DNA from: Abelmoschus esculentus
Taxonomy: Eukaryota; Streptophyta; Magnoliopsida; Malvales; Malvaceae
Assembly (NCBI GenBank): GCA_035048815.1
Contig: JAUCBN010000023.1
Location: 7,501 to 71,500, forward strand
Direction of reading: 5' to 3'
DNA length: 64,000 nt
The notes below the pieces were generated by a model that ran no database searches, was not told the origin of the DNA, and worked only from the letters and a program-made list of their open reading frames with translations. Below are positions 50,170 through 63,200 of this stretch, piece by piece (position 1 is the stretch's first letter; each line of letters begins with the position of its first letter). Position numbers and translations under genes: made by a program.

Positions 50170-52743
50170 AAGTAAGACATAAGCCATGTTTAAGCCTCCA
50201 GGCTCCAGTTATCCCGTTCTAGTAATTCGTTTTTAATTTTACAAATAATTCCGGCTGGCGGCTTGGCTTTAATTTATTTAATATTTAATATAAAAATTTT
50301 ACTATAAAAATAATATATTTAATATTTTAATTAAAATTTTAGATTTTTTAAGAGTCTAAATGATGACATTTTCTTTCGATAAGGTCAAGGTCAATGTCTA
50401 CCTTTTAATTTTTGTATCTTCCCCCGGTAAATCATGACCTACCATGTGGGTGCTGGTTGCTGGAGACTAGAGAGGTTCAAGTACAAAAGATAATTTAATG
50501 ATAAACGTCACCCTAAAAACTTGTAACAGGTTCTGTTCTATTTAGGTTTTGTTTTTATTTGACGCTTAAATTTTTGTTAGATTGTAGTAGTATTTTTAAA
50601 AATTAAAAATTTAATTGTTAATAAAAATATTAAAAATAATGAACAAACATTCATTTATAAATTAACCGTTAATTATTAGTAAAAAAGATTTCGACAAACA
50701 ACTTTAATTTGTTAAACCCAATAAAAACAGAACCTTAACCTTAGTTTGAAGAGCTTTTGATTTTCAAGCTGATTACATTTTTTATTTCAATTTCCGTTGT
50801 ATTTATAGTTTTTTTTATAATTTCAAAATAAGAAATTTTACTAGTCATGAGACTTTGGTGAGGTAATAAAGTTTGTTTTTTTATTTATTTCTTACCGATA
50901 ATATTGAATAATTGACTGAAATCATCAGTTATTTTTTTATACGACTGACTTGTTCTTTTGGTTTTATTTGTTCTCATCAATTTCTGAGGGTGCCTCTGAC
51001 CACTGTCAATCCATAGGTCAAAGTTGGCGCTGCCATGAATATTTTCCACATTCAACATTAAATTTTTGACAGAATTAATTAGTCAGTTATCGTCGATTGA
51101 ATGTGATTTTGAACTTCTCTAACCAAAATTCAATGCTTTTAGACAAATTCAGTGTATGAACGAGTTCATCAAAGCTTAATGCATCAACGGTACAAGTACA
51201 ATCGGGTCGGGTCATTCGTACAAATAAATATAAGCATGATACATCAATATAATAGACAACTTAAAGTATGGGTAATTATATAATATATATTGTATATGAA
51301 AAATATATATAAAAAATTAACATTGTTTGGTCCTAGTTTTTTGATTTTATCGATTTTAATAAAATATGAGATAATATTTAAAATTTCAACACCACAACTT
51401 AAATTTAACTTCAATACCTTCACCTTCAACATAATTGACTTTATCATTCAAATAACGTCTTTTAAAATAATTAATTAGATAAATAATTTTTTTAAGATTA
51501 TTTAAATAATATCTTTTTTGATTTATATACGATAAAACTCACGTCTTACTAAAAAGAAGTTTAAAACTTGCTTTTAACCAAGTATAAATTCTTTATTGAG
51601 TGGGTAAATAAAAAAATAGTTTATTTCATTTTAACACAACTTATTTTTAATTAAACGTACATTTAAAACTCGCTTATATTAGTTCTATTTATGTCAACTA
51701 AAAGGAGAGTATTTATTTAAAAGAGTTATTTAGGTGACCCATGTAAGACTTGATCCCGTTCTCTTTAACGGTTTTCCTGCTGGGCCTGGGAACCCCATGC
51801 ACCCTAGATTTAAAATATCAAAACCAAACTTTTATTTCTCCCTTTATTCTTACCAATCAGGTGGTAACATGTGTCACTACCTGGTTAGTGAAAAAATATA
51901 TTAAATAATAAATAAAATTAATCATTCAATCCGGTAGTGATACGTGTCATCAATCAATTGGATGATTAATTTTATTTATTAATTTAAAATTAGGATTAAA
52001 TTAAAATAATAAATAAATTAGAATGATTAAATGTATAATTTTATCGATTTTAATTAACAACCACATCACTGTTATTAACTTTTTCGTCAGAATTTTAACG
52101 ACAGTGATCAAAATAGGTAGAGTTTCAAAATTGGATACCTAATTGACGAGTTCTTTAGTTAGTTTGTCAAAATAAGTATCCCCAAATAATTGAGTAGTCA
52201 CTGAGTTAATTTATCCTTTAATCTAATATTTAAGTATTTTATATATCTCATTAAAAGCTTAAATATCGATAACTGTAATGATTAGATTTAATTTTTCATG
52301 TAACATAAACTATGTTATATAAAAAATGAGTTATATCACACTAGATTTGGACTTGGACTTCGGTTTTAGCCCATATATTTAAAAGTGTTTTTCGCCCGGA
52401 CACATTTTAGGTCTACTATTTGGGACATGATCTTAAGTTGAGCAGATCGACCGATTCTTGAACAAATCTAGAAAATCTACTTTAATTTAGGCAGTCAATT
52501 CGATCATTTTGGACAGTTTAAAAATGGATCAATAGTTTGAGGATGTCTAATACAATGAACCGATTAAAAAAGAATGGCGGTCAAATCAACGATTTTCAAT
52601 ATCCGACAGCTATCGTAAGCTAAACCCAAAAAAAATTCTCAAACAAAGAGGAAAAGAAAGAGAGATAAAAATGGGCGTTTAATCTGAAAGCCGCGGAACG
52701 GAGAGTGATTGGGAGGTAGGAAAAATTTTAGAAAAGGAGAGAA
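50170..52743. other. AT-rich intergenic DNA upstream of membralin gene
   Basis: No gene. An AT-rich hairpin lies at 51907-51980 (listed separately), followed by 'aacaaccacatcactgttatt' phrases that resemble those near 4.1-4.3 kb and suggest a shared non-coding repeat family. 52600-52743 is the probable leader of the membralin gene. Confidence 0.5.
51907..51980. repeat. AT-rich inverted repeat (hairpin)
   Basis: The left arm AATAAATAAAATTAATCATT is mirrored by AATGATTAATTTTATTTATT-like sequence on the right (GGATGATTAATTTTATTTAT). The loop of about 20 bases contains GTGATACGTGTCATC. Confidence 0.7.
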
Positions 52744-55700
52744 ATGGATCCAGAGCAAACATTTATGAGGGTTCAAGGGAGATTTTCTCAGATATTAACG
52801 CCAAGAGTGAGGGTAGCTTTGGAGTATATCTATCTTTTCATTGCCATTACTTCCTTCTGTATTCTTGTTACCATGCATGCAAATTATGTTCAACAGGTAT
52901 TTCAAACACTTTACCTACGATTTCCTTAATTTGTTGGCTTTCCCCCTGATTTTGGGTGTGCGTTTTTTTTTCCTGGGAATTGCTTAATTGGATTCGGAAG
53001 AGTTTTGTCGATTAAATTTCAGATTAATTTTTCTGGGTTTATCTAGTTTGACACTGTTTTAGATTCAATTGATTTTCTTTGTTCATAATTCCAACTCATT
53101 ACGGTGTTATTATTATTGCCAAAGATGAACTCGACCAACTCTTTGACTTAATTTTATAATCCAAGTTTGAGAAAATATTCTACTTACTGCTGACCTTTGG
53201 ATTAACTGATTATATTTGTACAATTGATGATTGTAATGAATCAAAACACCCTTTGGAATATGTTTTTTATAATACTAGAAATGGTTTGAGATGGTTAATT
53301 GTTTGTGACAATAGCGTCAGCAGGATTGCTAAATGCTATTAGCATTAGGAACCGATGGTTATTTTTATAGAAATTGAACTAGGATGCCGTTATAAGTTCC
53401 AGAGGGATAGCCAACATGTGACTAGTTTGTTCTTTTCTTTAGAAGTTTTATCTTGGCATGTAAGGATAACTTGAACTAATTGCAATACATTTTTGCATAT
53501 GAAGCCTGGATGTTCTAGTGAGCTCTCTGGAACTGATTCAAATGAAGTACAACTTATTCAGATTAAGGTAAGATATCAGCCTTATTTTGCAATTTATAAA
53601 TGATACTTAAAGTTTCAAGAGACAAGTTCAATTTGATATAAACCATTGCACCTTAGACCTCAACTTGTCCTTTGTTGTAGATAACCAGTGCTGGATTGTG
53701 GTCAAGAAATGACTTTGAATCCGTTGTTGAAAATAACCCTGATTTGAAAACCGTAACTGAAAATGTAGAAGTTGCAAGGGTTGATGATGAAGGGTTGATG
53801 TTATTGGATGCCAAGTTTTGGTTGAACTGGTTTCATTCGGGTGCTAGGAAGGGAAAATCAGCATTGAAGTTCTGGAATACTGATGGTGAACTTATTGAGC
53901 AGCATGCAGAAAGTTCTACTACCAATGGTGAAATCTCTAAGTCAAATATTGATGATATTGTGACTAAAAGCGAGAAGGAGGAGACACATAATGGTTTCTA
54001 TTTGTCAGTGAAACGAACATTTAAAGCAGCTGTTTTTCACTTTGGCAAAAAGTGGTCCAGACGTTTATCTTTCATTTGGAGACATGCAGTTCAGATCTTT
54101 GGAGGTTTCTATAAGTTGTTGGTGAGTGAATAAGGACGCAATCATGTCCTTTCTTCGTGGCTTAAACTTCTCTTTACTGAGTTTTGAACTTCTTAAGTGC
54201 AGAATATAACAGGTTTACCACTAAATCTTGATGTTCCTAAATGGTTGCATATACTACACTTCGACAAGCTTAACTCATATGCAGGTAGATAACATCATAC
54301 CATCCTCTCATCTTTGTTCTCTTGGCCATATTTCTAGTATTTTAACTTCAGAGATAATCATGAATCCATATGTTTTATAGATAGTTGTGCTATTGGTTTC
54401 AGTGCACTGGCTTGAGAAAAGAAGTAAAGCATTTGAACCAACTTATCTCTATTCTTTGGAAAAGGTATTTTCTCTCTGTCTGAAATTTCACTTGTTATTA
54501 TGTTGTATCTTTGATGTATTCAATGATATCTTGTGTATGGATAACAAATATCCTACCTTTAAATATAAAAAGTGCTACTGCTGCAGGGTTACTTCTTGCT
54601 GCCTGAAGCGGCTAAGTCTCAGCATAACATACATACTATTAATATTAGCATATCCGCTCGACATCCCTGTTTCGGGAACAGGTTATGTATGCTGAACTTT
54701 ACTATTTGCAGCTCCCATTTCCATCTTTTCGTAGATTGATATATCTTAATCTGTGTGGGTGTTGTGAGTAAACAGAATAAGAAAGCCATGTATTAATGCC
54801 ATCTTATTTGCAGGTGGCAGCAACTTCTCATCAATAGATTTGTTGGATATGACACTATTATGATGAATAGTTTATTGCATCACCCTGGTCAAGGTAATAC
54901 TTCGCATATGAAATTATGAATGCATCATCACACTTTTCTTTGATAGCTTTTTGAGTTTTACGCCGTGTAACTGTGCATTTATCATGCAATATTTGATACG
55001 GTTCGTTAGATGTTTCGGTGTATTTCATCTTAAGGTTGTTTTATATTTTCTTGCTTCGCTTTCACTTTATTAGTCGCATAACATCTTTGAATGACAATTT
55101 TCTGTATATACTCGATAATATTTAATAGTCATACCTGTAACATTATGCACTTAACCCTAGTGCTGATAGTGCTTGGTATGAGATTATAAGCTGACTGCAT
55201 ATCCTTCTAATCCCGGCGGTTGCTTTTCTTTGTACTGTATGTTTTTCAATCTCCTTGTTGATGATTTTTGGGTATTTGTACATGCCATATTATGTGCTAA
55301 ATTTAGATTAACTTAACGATGATGAGCTTTATGCATTAGTTGGCTTGTTACATGTTTGCTGCTCTTTTTGCATGGTGATTTTGAGGCTATTTTGTCCATC
55401 TTTGTTCTTTATGTGTTTTGAAAACTGTATTGCAGGTTATCTTTATAATTTTCAGACAAAGGAGTTCTATAATCTCAGTTATGCACAAGAATTGCCAGAT
55501 GGTTCTGCAAGACTTGGAGGTTTTTAGTTTTAATTTATTTCACACATTAAGACATTTTTTACACTAATCATCTAATGCTACAATAACATATGTTTTTTGG
55601 GCTCATGTATGAATGTTTGATAAATGTATGATTCCGACACGAATATGTTTTAAGAACTAAGTTTTCTCATATATTTGGAGGATCCTTGGAGGAACATATC

Positions 55701-58267
55701 CATACCCATGTCGGATACAAGTTTCTGACATGTGTACTTAAAGAAATGAAGATTCGAAGCAACATAGATAACATCACTTGTGCATGTAATGGTGTTGCTA
55801 TTAGGCTGCCCTTAGATTTAATGGTTCGTTAAATGTATACCTGACTTCAGAAGCAATTTAACTAAAGTTTCACTAACCATGTCCACAGATGTGGTTTTAA
55901 GTCTTGATCCTTTTGCCCTAGAACATGGTAATATACTAATATGTAATTGTCATGTTTCATTTCTAAAATCTTGTTTTGTCACAAGTGTATGAAATTTTCT
56001 GTGGAGTTAATTCTTTTATATGGTTTCAATGCAGACTATCTCGTTACCAAGTGTGGTGTGCTCATGATGTCTTTATTCGTATTTTTCACAACCACCATGT
56101 CTGTATCATTTACCTTGAGGGAAACTCAGACTCGCATGCTTAAGTTCACAGGTCCAAAAACTTACATTTTCTTGGCAGGGATATGACATTGTGCAAGCCA
56201 TGCAAGTTTGTGCAGCCATAAGATTGCATTCTTTCCAATTTATTGAACAAGTTAATGATAAAAATGGATACCAATTTGTCACCCTTTGAATTTTGAAATT
56301 CTGTAGGATAGGTTTTCATTTTTGTTTAGGCTCTCCATGTTTCGAGTTTTTGTCTATAATTGACCGAAGGAGTCATTCAATCAGATGATATTGATGGATG
56401 AATCTGTGGCTAGGGTTAGGTGGCAGCGCTCTGACATTGTTAAAATGCATCATTTTTCCTTCAGTCTTCAAATATGAATTGGATCTCCTTTTCTCAAATT
56501 ATTGCAGTGCAGCTTCAACACCATGCTCGACATAGGCTTCCGACATTTCAGTTAATATTTGTGCACGTAATTGAATCGCTTGTATTTGTACCGGTAGGCA
56601 TAAATCTTATTTCTACTTAACTCAGAATAAGTACTCTCCTGAGCCTTTTAAAACATCTCTTGGCTTTTCATTTGAACTTCCAAGCATTTGCCACTAGCAT
56701 TAAACGATGTTGCTGTTGTCTTGCAGATTATGATTGGAATCCTATTTTTTTTGTTTGAGTTCTACGATGATCAACTATTGGCTTTCATGGTTCTAATTCT
56801 TGTCTGGTTATGTGAGCTATTTATACTGATCAGGTCCCTTTCTCTCTCTCCCTATGTTGGATTGAGGTGTAAATGTTGGATACTTGATTGTTCAACAATC
56901 GACATGACATGGCAATATTCCCGTCTGTTTTTAAAATTTTTCATGTATTTAGAGAGTCCCTAGAGAATCATAGTCCATACCTGTGTTGAAATTGTATTGG
57001 ACACAAGTACTTTAAGAAAATTGAAGAGTGGGAGCTACATAGCTCTCTTATAATCATCACTTAAATTACACATGGGTTAATATGTAGGACATATGAATAT
57101 GCATCCAATAAGGTTACTTTTCATTTTTCTCCTATTTAATATGATTATTTCTGTTTGCAGTGTTCGGACACCAATATCAATGAAGTTCTTTCCTCGTTTC
57201 TTTTCGCTCTACTTTCTGGTTTTTCACATTTATTTTTTCTCCTATGCATATGGTATGATCTGATACTGTCGTCTTATGATTTGCATTGCTGGAATTTGTT
57301 TATCTCATCTGAAATCTGTATTTAATTTCTTCAGGTTTTTCATATTTGGCTCTCTCTACAGCCGCAGCCTTCATGCAGCACCTTATTCTGTACTTTTGGA
57401 ATCGTTTCGAGGTAATAATCATTGAACGAGCTGGCAATCTTCATTTCTATATTATGATTTGCGTATTAAATTTTCTATCTACTCCTTTTATGTGCATTTA
57501 TAATTAAAAACTTTACTTAAATGTAACAAACTACATAATTTATAACATGCAAAGAAAAGATGAGCAAAGAAGAAAACTTAGGGCCTGAATCCTTATGTTA
57601 CTCATTGGGTATGAATGTCTCAAACTGGTATGTTCAAAATTTTCCATATTTCTACGTGTTTGGAGGGTCTTTGGTTATGTTTGGATGTATGTCGGAATAA
57701 CATGGTTCCCATATATATTTTATTAAAATAAAAATTACATTTCTAGCACTTATAGACATGATACTCTTTTAGGTACCAGCAGTTCAAAGGTTTATGCAAA
57801 ACCGACGGTCCCAGCTTCAGCAGCATCCAGACTTCCATATCACCTCCTCGACCATACTTGCATCTACTCTACACATTAGAAGATTGAACACCCAAAATCC
57901 AGGCCTAGCTAATACAGATCCTTCCTCTGGGATAGGTTCGAGAACTGGGTCCGACCAAGCAGTGCCGGCAAGTGGAGCAAGAGAAGCTGCTAGTGCTGGC
58001 CCTCAAAGACACTCGGGAAATGACGACGCCAGCCAGACTGGGAGCCCTGTGCAGATTCCCGGACAACCTGAGCTACCACAAGCCGAAGCTGGTTCTAATC
58101 CCGGGACTATGAGTTCATTCAGTTCACTGTTATTATGGATCTTGGGGGGTGCTTCATCTGAGGGTCTCAGTTCATTTTTTTCCATGTTCCGGGATGTGAG
58201 AGAACAAGGGCCGGTTTACACCGACTCCCCACGGCATGAAGATCGAGAAATGCAGAACATCCAATAG
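52744..58267 (+). CDS. Membralin-like ER membrane protein (TMEM259 family)
   Basis: 15 exons: 52744-52896, 53505-53567, 53681-54121, 54203-54284, 54385-54464, 54587-54681, 54814-54893, 55436-55519, 55889-55927, 56035-56151, 56508-56593, 56727-56833, 57161-57252, 57335-57411 and 57773-58267. They sum to 696 aa in frame. The N-terminal MDPEQTFMRVQGRFSQILTP leads into a first membrane helix (YIYLFIAITSFCILVTM). A lumenal domain follows, then a block of helices with the family's strongest motif, SFTLRETQTRMLKFTVQLQH and HARHRLPTFQLIFVHVIESL, then FLVFHIYFFSYAYGFSYLAL and QHLILYFWNRFEVPA. The C-terminal 140 residues are polar and low in complexity. Animal membralin takes part in ER-associated degradation; the plant role is less well defined. 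Exon 5 uses the second of two tandem AG acceptors, and the 39-nt exon 55889-55927 could be skipped without a frame change. Confidence 0.92.
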
Positions 58268-60227
58268 TCCTGCGCATACAGGATAGCACTCTTTAAAGCA
58301 ATGGGGATGGAATTTAGTAATATTAGATGTCTGTATAGCGAATGTTTGAGTCGCTTATACCCGACACAAACATAATATGCATGCATGCATACATACACAC
58401 ATATATATATATATGGTACGAAAACCAAATGTTTTTAAAGTCTGTATAGTTAAAAACACTGAATATGCACCTAGGGAAATTTGAGAAGAAAAGAGAATCT
58501 TGACATTGATATCAAAATAGGTCAGACCTTTTGAAATTTTTACTGCATTTTAACTCTTTCAAGTATTATAATAAAGTTTTTTAATATGAAAATGTTTTTG
58601 AACATCACTTAAAATTGTGTACATTGTTTCAGTTTCAGCTTGAGATTTCAATGTATAATAAGGGATTTAGTTCCTCATCTAAAGATCCTATAAGAACAGC
58701 CTTCCAATATGCGACATGTTTCTGACTGCCGACTGCTGTTCATCGACGAGAACTGTCGATTGCCTCCTTTGGCATCCGCATCAGGCATCCCTTGGCCTTG
58801 AATTTCCTTCTCATATCTTGGATATATGATGTCACTGACATATACGTTCATTGTATCCTCTCCAAGCAAAGGGACCTGCTAAGGCCTTCACCAATGGGAT
58901 CTCCACTACTATCTTCAAGTCACCGCCGGTTCATTTGAACAAATGATGACTCTTCTCTAATATCAACCGGCGGATATCCCGGGTTTTCCTCAAATGTAAC
59001 CTTTGCTCCTGTCATTATGTTTCTTGTCAGCGTGTCCTATTATTCTGTGGTAGAGTTTGAGAGTTGTGAATATTACATATACCAAAGAAAAGGATTGTGT
59101 GTCTATGGAAGGAAATGGAGTCTCCTACCCTTTATTGGAGGACATCTTTGACGATGTGGATCTTCTTTACTGCTCCAAAGCAAAGCTCTTTCGAGTGTTT
59201 TCTATAGTTTTTAGGGTACAGTGAATTGAATTTTTTAAAACGTAAGGTTTAGAGTTTAGTTTGTAAAAATTAGTATTATAATTTAAAATTTAATTTTTAA
59301 TAAAGGCATAAGAAGAGATATGATTAAAGGATAAAAAAAATTATAGCATATATTTTTTATTTTTTTACCCTTACTATTGTAAACAAACTTACAACTTTTT
59401 AAACCGTTTCTTTTATAATAATAATTTTAATCTATTGGCTTGAAGTCTTTTATTACGAGTTAATTCGAACATCAACTCAATTGATAATTACAAGTTAGAC
59501 AAACCTTAATTATTTTCTAAAATTGCATATACTTTTTTTTGCTAAATCAATATCATTTGTTTATTTAATTTTTTAATTAATTATACTAAATATTTTAAAT
59601 TATGATTTTTATTTTAAATTAATTTTTAAATGTTTTAATTTTATCTTTAAAGTATGACCCTCACTATAATTTAATATTTTTTAATTATTTTAATTTTATT
59701 CTCAAACTATAACTCATTTTAAATTACTCTTCAAGCATTTAAACATTCTAATTTCATTCTTAAATTATCAATACATTCTAATCATATTTCATGTTAATAA
59801 AATTATTATAAATTTAAAATAAAACTAATTTAAAATAAAAAATTATAATTTAAGAATAAAATTTAAAAATTTAAAAAATTTAAAATCAACTAAAAAATAT
59901 AATTTAAAGATAAAATTTAAAAATTAAAAAAAATTAAAACAATTTTTTTTATTTAAGGATATTTGCTATAATTAATTTTATTTTTTAAAATATATTATTA
60001 CATGAAGTTATCACTAATTATTTATTATAATAAAATATAAACAAGAAAAAATAGAGAGCTGGCTCGGATCTTGTAAGCAAAAACACAAACAAATAAGACT
60101 TTCTCTCCCGCATCTACAAGCAGATCAAAACAAGAACAAGAAAATAAAAAAAAAAAAAAGGGAGAGAACTCTGCAGCATTCATTTCGAATCGGCTTCGTG
60201 AACCTTTCGGATCCGAGCTACCGTCAG
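58268..60227. other. Intergenic between membralin and TMN genes
   Basis: 58268-58640 is membralin 3' UTR and flank; it includes a simple repeat at about 58376-58415 (ATGCATGCATACATACACAC then (AT)n). 58670-59150 is of balanced composition with a short minus-strand frame (58675-58869) of no recognisable content. 59220-60050 is very AT-rich. 60100-60227 is the TMN leader. Confidence 0.5.
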
Positions 60228-63200
60228 ATGATAGAAATGCCCTCCGCGGCCGCCCGATCCCTCGCTTTTTTCTCCGCCGTTTTCCTCTTCCTCTCTCTCT
60301 CATTCGCTTCCGAGTCAGATCACAAGGTGAATCTTTAGATCTCGTGTTTTATGGTGTAATTCTTTCTCTATTTCGAAATTAGATCTTTGTGCATTTTCAT
60401 TGTATTCTAATCACATTTCTTTTGAATGACAACTTAGATAATAATAAATTTCTTCTTCTTTATTTGTAATGTGGTTTTTCCAGTATCAACCAAATGATGC
60501 AGTTACTCTATGGGTAAATAAAGTGGGTCCGTACAACAATCCTCAAGAAACGTACAACTATTACAGCCTTCCATTTTGTCAACCGGGCTTGAATCCTGCT
60601 CACAAATGGGGTGGCCTTGGTGAGGTCCTTGGTGGAAATGAGCTGATTGATAGCCAAATTGATATAAAGTTCCAAAGTAAGATCTCTTTCTTTTCTTGTT
60701 TGAGTCCTAATTTTGTTTGCTGTATTTTTTTATTAAAAGCTAATTTTCAACCTTCTAATTTTTCTGCTCTTTATTTTTCTTCAACAGAGGACGTGGACAA
60801 AGGTGTCATTTGTCAACTGGAACTTGATGAAGCAAAGGCCAACCAGTTCAAGGATGCAATTGAGAACAGCTATTGGTTTGAATTCTTTGTAGGTATGTTT
60901 CGCATCTCATTATTTTCATGCACGGCAGGTCTAAAACGGTATTGATACTTGATTGATCAGTTGAGTACTTAAAATCACTGGACCGAAAGCATCCAAATCG
61001 TTGATCTCTCAGTATAATAGTAGGTGTGTTTCTCTGTTTAGGGATTTGGACTTGTGGTGGACAACAAGAAATCTGATACCATGTTTGCCTTTGGGCAGAG
61101 CACACTTCATATTGAATTAAAAATTCTATGTTGCACTATAAAATCTTAAGAAGCATACCAAGTCTACGTTCTTGATTGGACACTTGATTATGGAAAGTTG
61201 GATAATACTTGCTAGAAATACTTTAGGAATCATGCAAGTAGTGCGTAGATTGTGGATGTGTGGGTCCTTTCTCTTGGTATTTTATGTCTGTTCACAAGCA
61301 TTAAGGATTATTTTGTCTAATATTGTTTTATTTGTTGTGCACTTCCTCTTTATCATCCTTGCCTTCTTGTTGATGCAATGTCTTGTGCTTTTTGCGATGC
61401 TGAAAGTTCAGATGATCTACCTTTATGGGGTATGCAATTAATCTACTTCCTCTTAATTTTATCTGATCTACTAATCCTTTTATACTTTGTTACTGAAGAG
61501 TTTCTCTTTTAACTTTTTAGGCTTTGTTGGTGAGCTGCATCCTGATAGGAACGGTGAAAATGGCAAGCAGGTCCTATATACACATAAAAATATTGTTATT
61601 AAATACAATAAGGATCAGGTTTGTTGTCTATGGCATATATATGAATTCTGTTCCATGTTTTGGAATCTTCTGTTGTCGTTGACTGTCCTCTCTTGCAGAT
61701 TATTCATGTCAATCTCACTCAGGAGGGTCCAAAACCAGTGGAGGCAGGGAGAATTATGGATATGACATATTCTATCAAATGGCTTCCTACTAATGTCACT
61801 TTTGCTCGTCGCTTTGATGTTTACTTAGACTATCCTTTCTTTGAACACCAAGTGAGTAGCATAATTAGTGTTTGTTTCATCTTTATGTGATTCCTCTTCT
61901 TATCTACTGCAACAAAATAGTTCTTTTATTTGCACAACAGTTGTGTTAGGTTGTTTCATTTTCTTTAAATTTCCCATGAGCTTTACATACTTGTTGCAAT
62001 ATGCAGATTCATTGGTTCTCTGTTTTCAATTCATTCATGATGGTAATCTTTCTCACTGGTTTGGTGTCAATGATCTTGATGCGAACTCTGAGAAATGACT
62101 ACGCAAAATATGCTCGGGAAGATGATGATTTGGAAACTTTGGTGATATAACCTGTCCCTTTCTTTTTGGCTTTTCCTTTGGAAATTTTTGTTTTCTGAAA
62201 ATTCATGTTCTCCTTGCTATTCTCCTATGTTCTCAGGAAAGGGACGTGAGCGAAGAGTGTGGTTGGAAACTTGTCCATGGTGATGTTTTTAGGCCACCTA
62301 GCAATTTGGCTTTGCTTTCTGCTGTTGTTGGCACAGGCGCTCAGTTAGTATTGCTTGTTCTCCTTGTCATCTTATTGGCAATTGTGGGAACTTTGTATGT
62401 CGGGTATGTTAAGAAGATACCTTGAAGTTGAAATTCAGAATTTCGTCGGAGCTTTCAACATTTATATTGCCGCCTATAGTTAGAAGTTAGATTTCACTTT
62501 TATGTTCCATATAAAGTCAAACATTAATGCATAGAGTGCTATACCAGGGGGTACAGCTTCATGATGATTTCTGTTTTATGAGCTTTTCATTTTTGTAGTG
62601 TGTCCGTTTTGGTCATAATGTTTTCTTTTTCCTCATTTTTAATTCATAATGGTGAACCATATTGTTACTTGGATTCTTCCTGATTATTTTGTTCAGGAGA
62701 GGAGCAATTGTGACCACTTTTATACTGTGTTACGCTTTTACATCATTCATTTCTGGTTATGTGAGTGGTGGAATGTACTCAAGAAATGGGGGTATATGCT
62801 TTGTCCCTTCCCATCTGGCTTGCTTGTATTTTATCCCTTTCTTTGTGGAACTTCTAAAAATGTGGGCTCTGTTGTGTTTTCCAGGTAAAAGTTGGATAAA
62901 GTCGATGATCCTTACGGCGTCTCTATTTCCATTCTTGTGCTTCGGGATTGGATTCATCCTGAACACAGTTGCTATATTTTATGGATCTCTAGCTGCTATT
63001 CCTTTTGGCACAATGGTGGTTGTTTCCGTAATTTGGGCTTTCATTTCATTCCCCCTAGCTCTTCTTGGTACAGTTGTGGGAAGAAACTGGAGTGGTGCTC
63101 CAAATAATCCATGTCGTGTGAAGACCATTCCTCGCCCCATCCCTGAGAAGAAATGGTATCTTACACCCTCTGTGGTCTCTCTGATGGGAGGACTTCTGCC

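Noticed and set aside
58376..58415. ATGC/ATAC/(AT)n stretch
   Set aside because: Ordinary microsatellite in a 3' flank; no sign of function.
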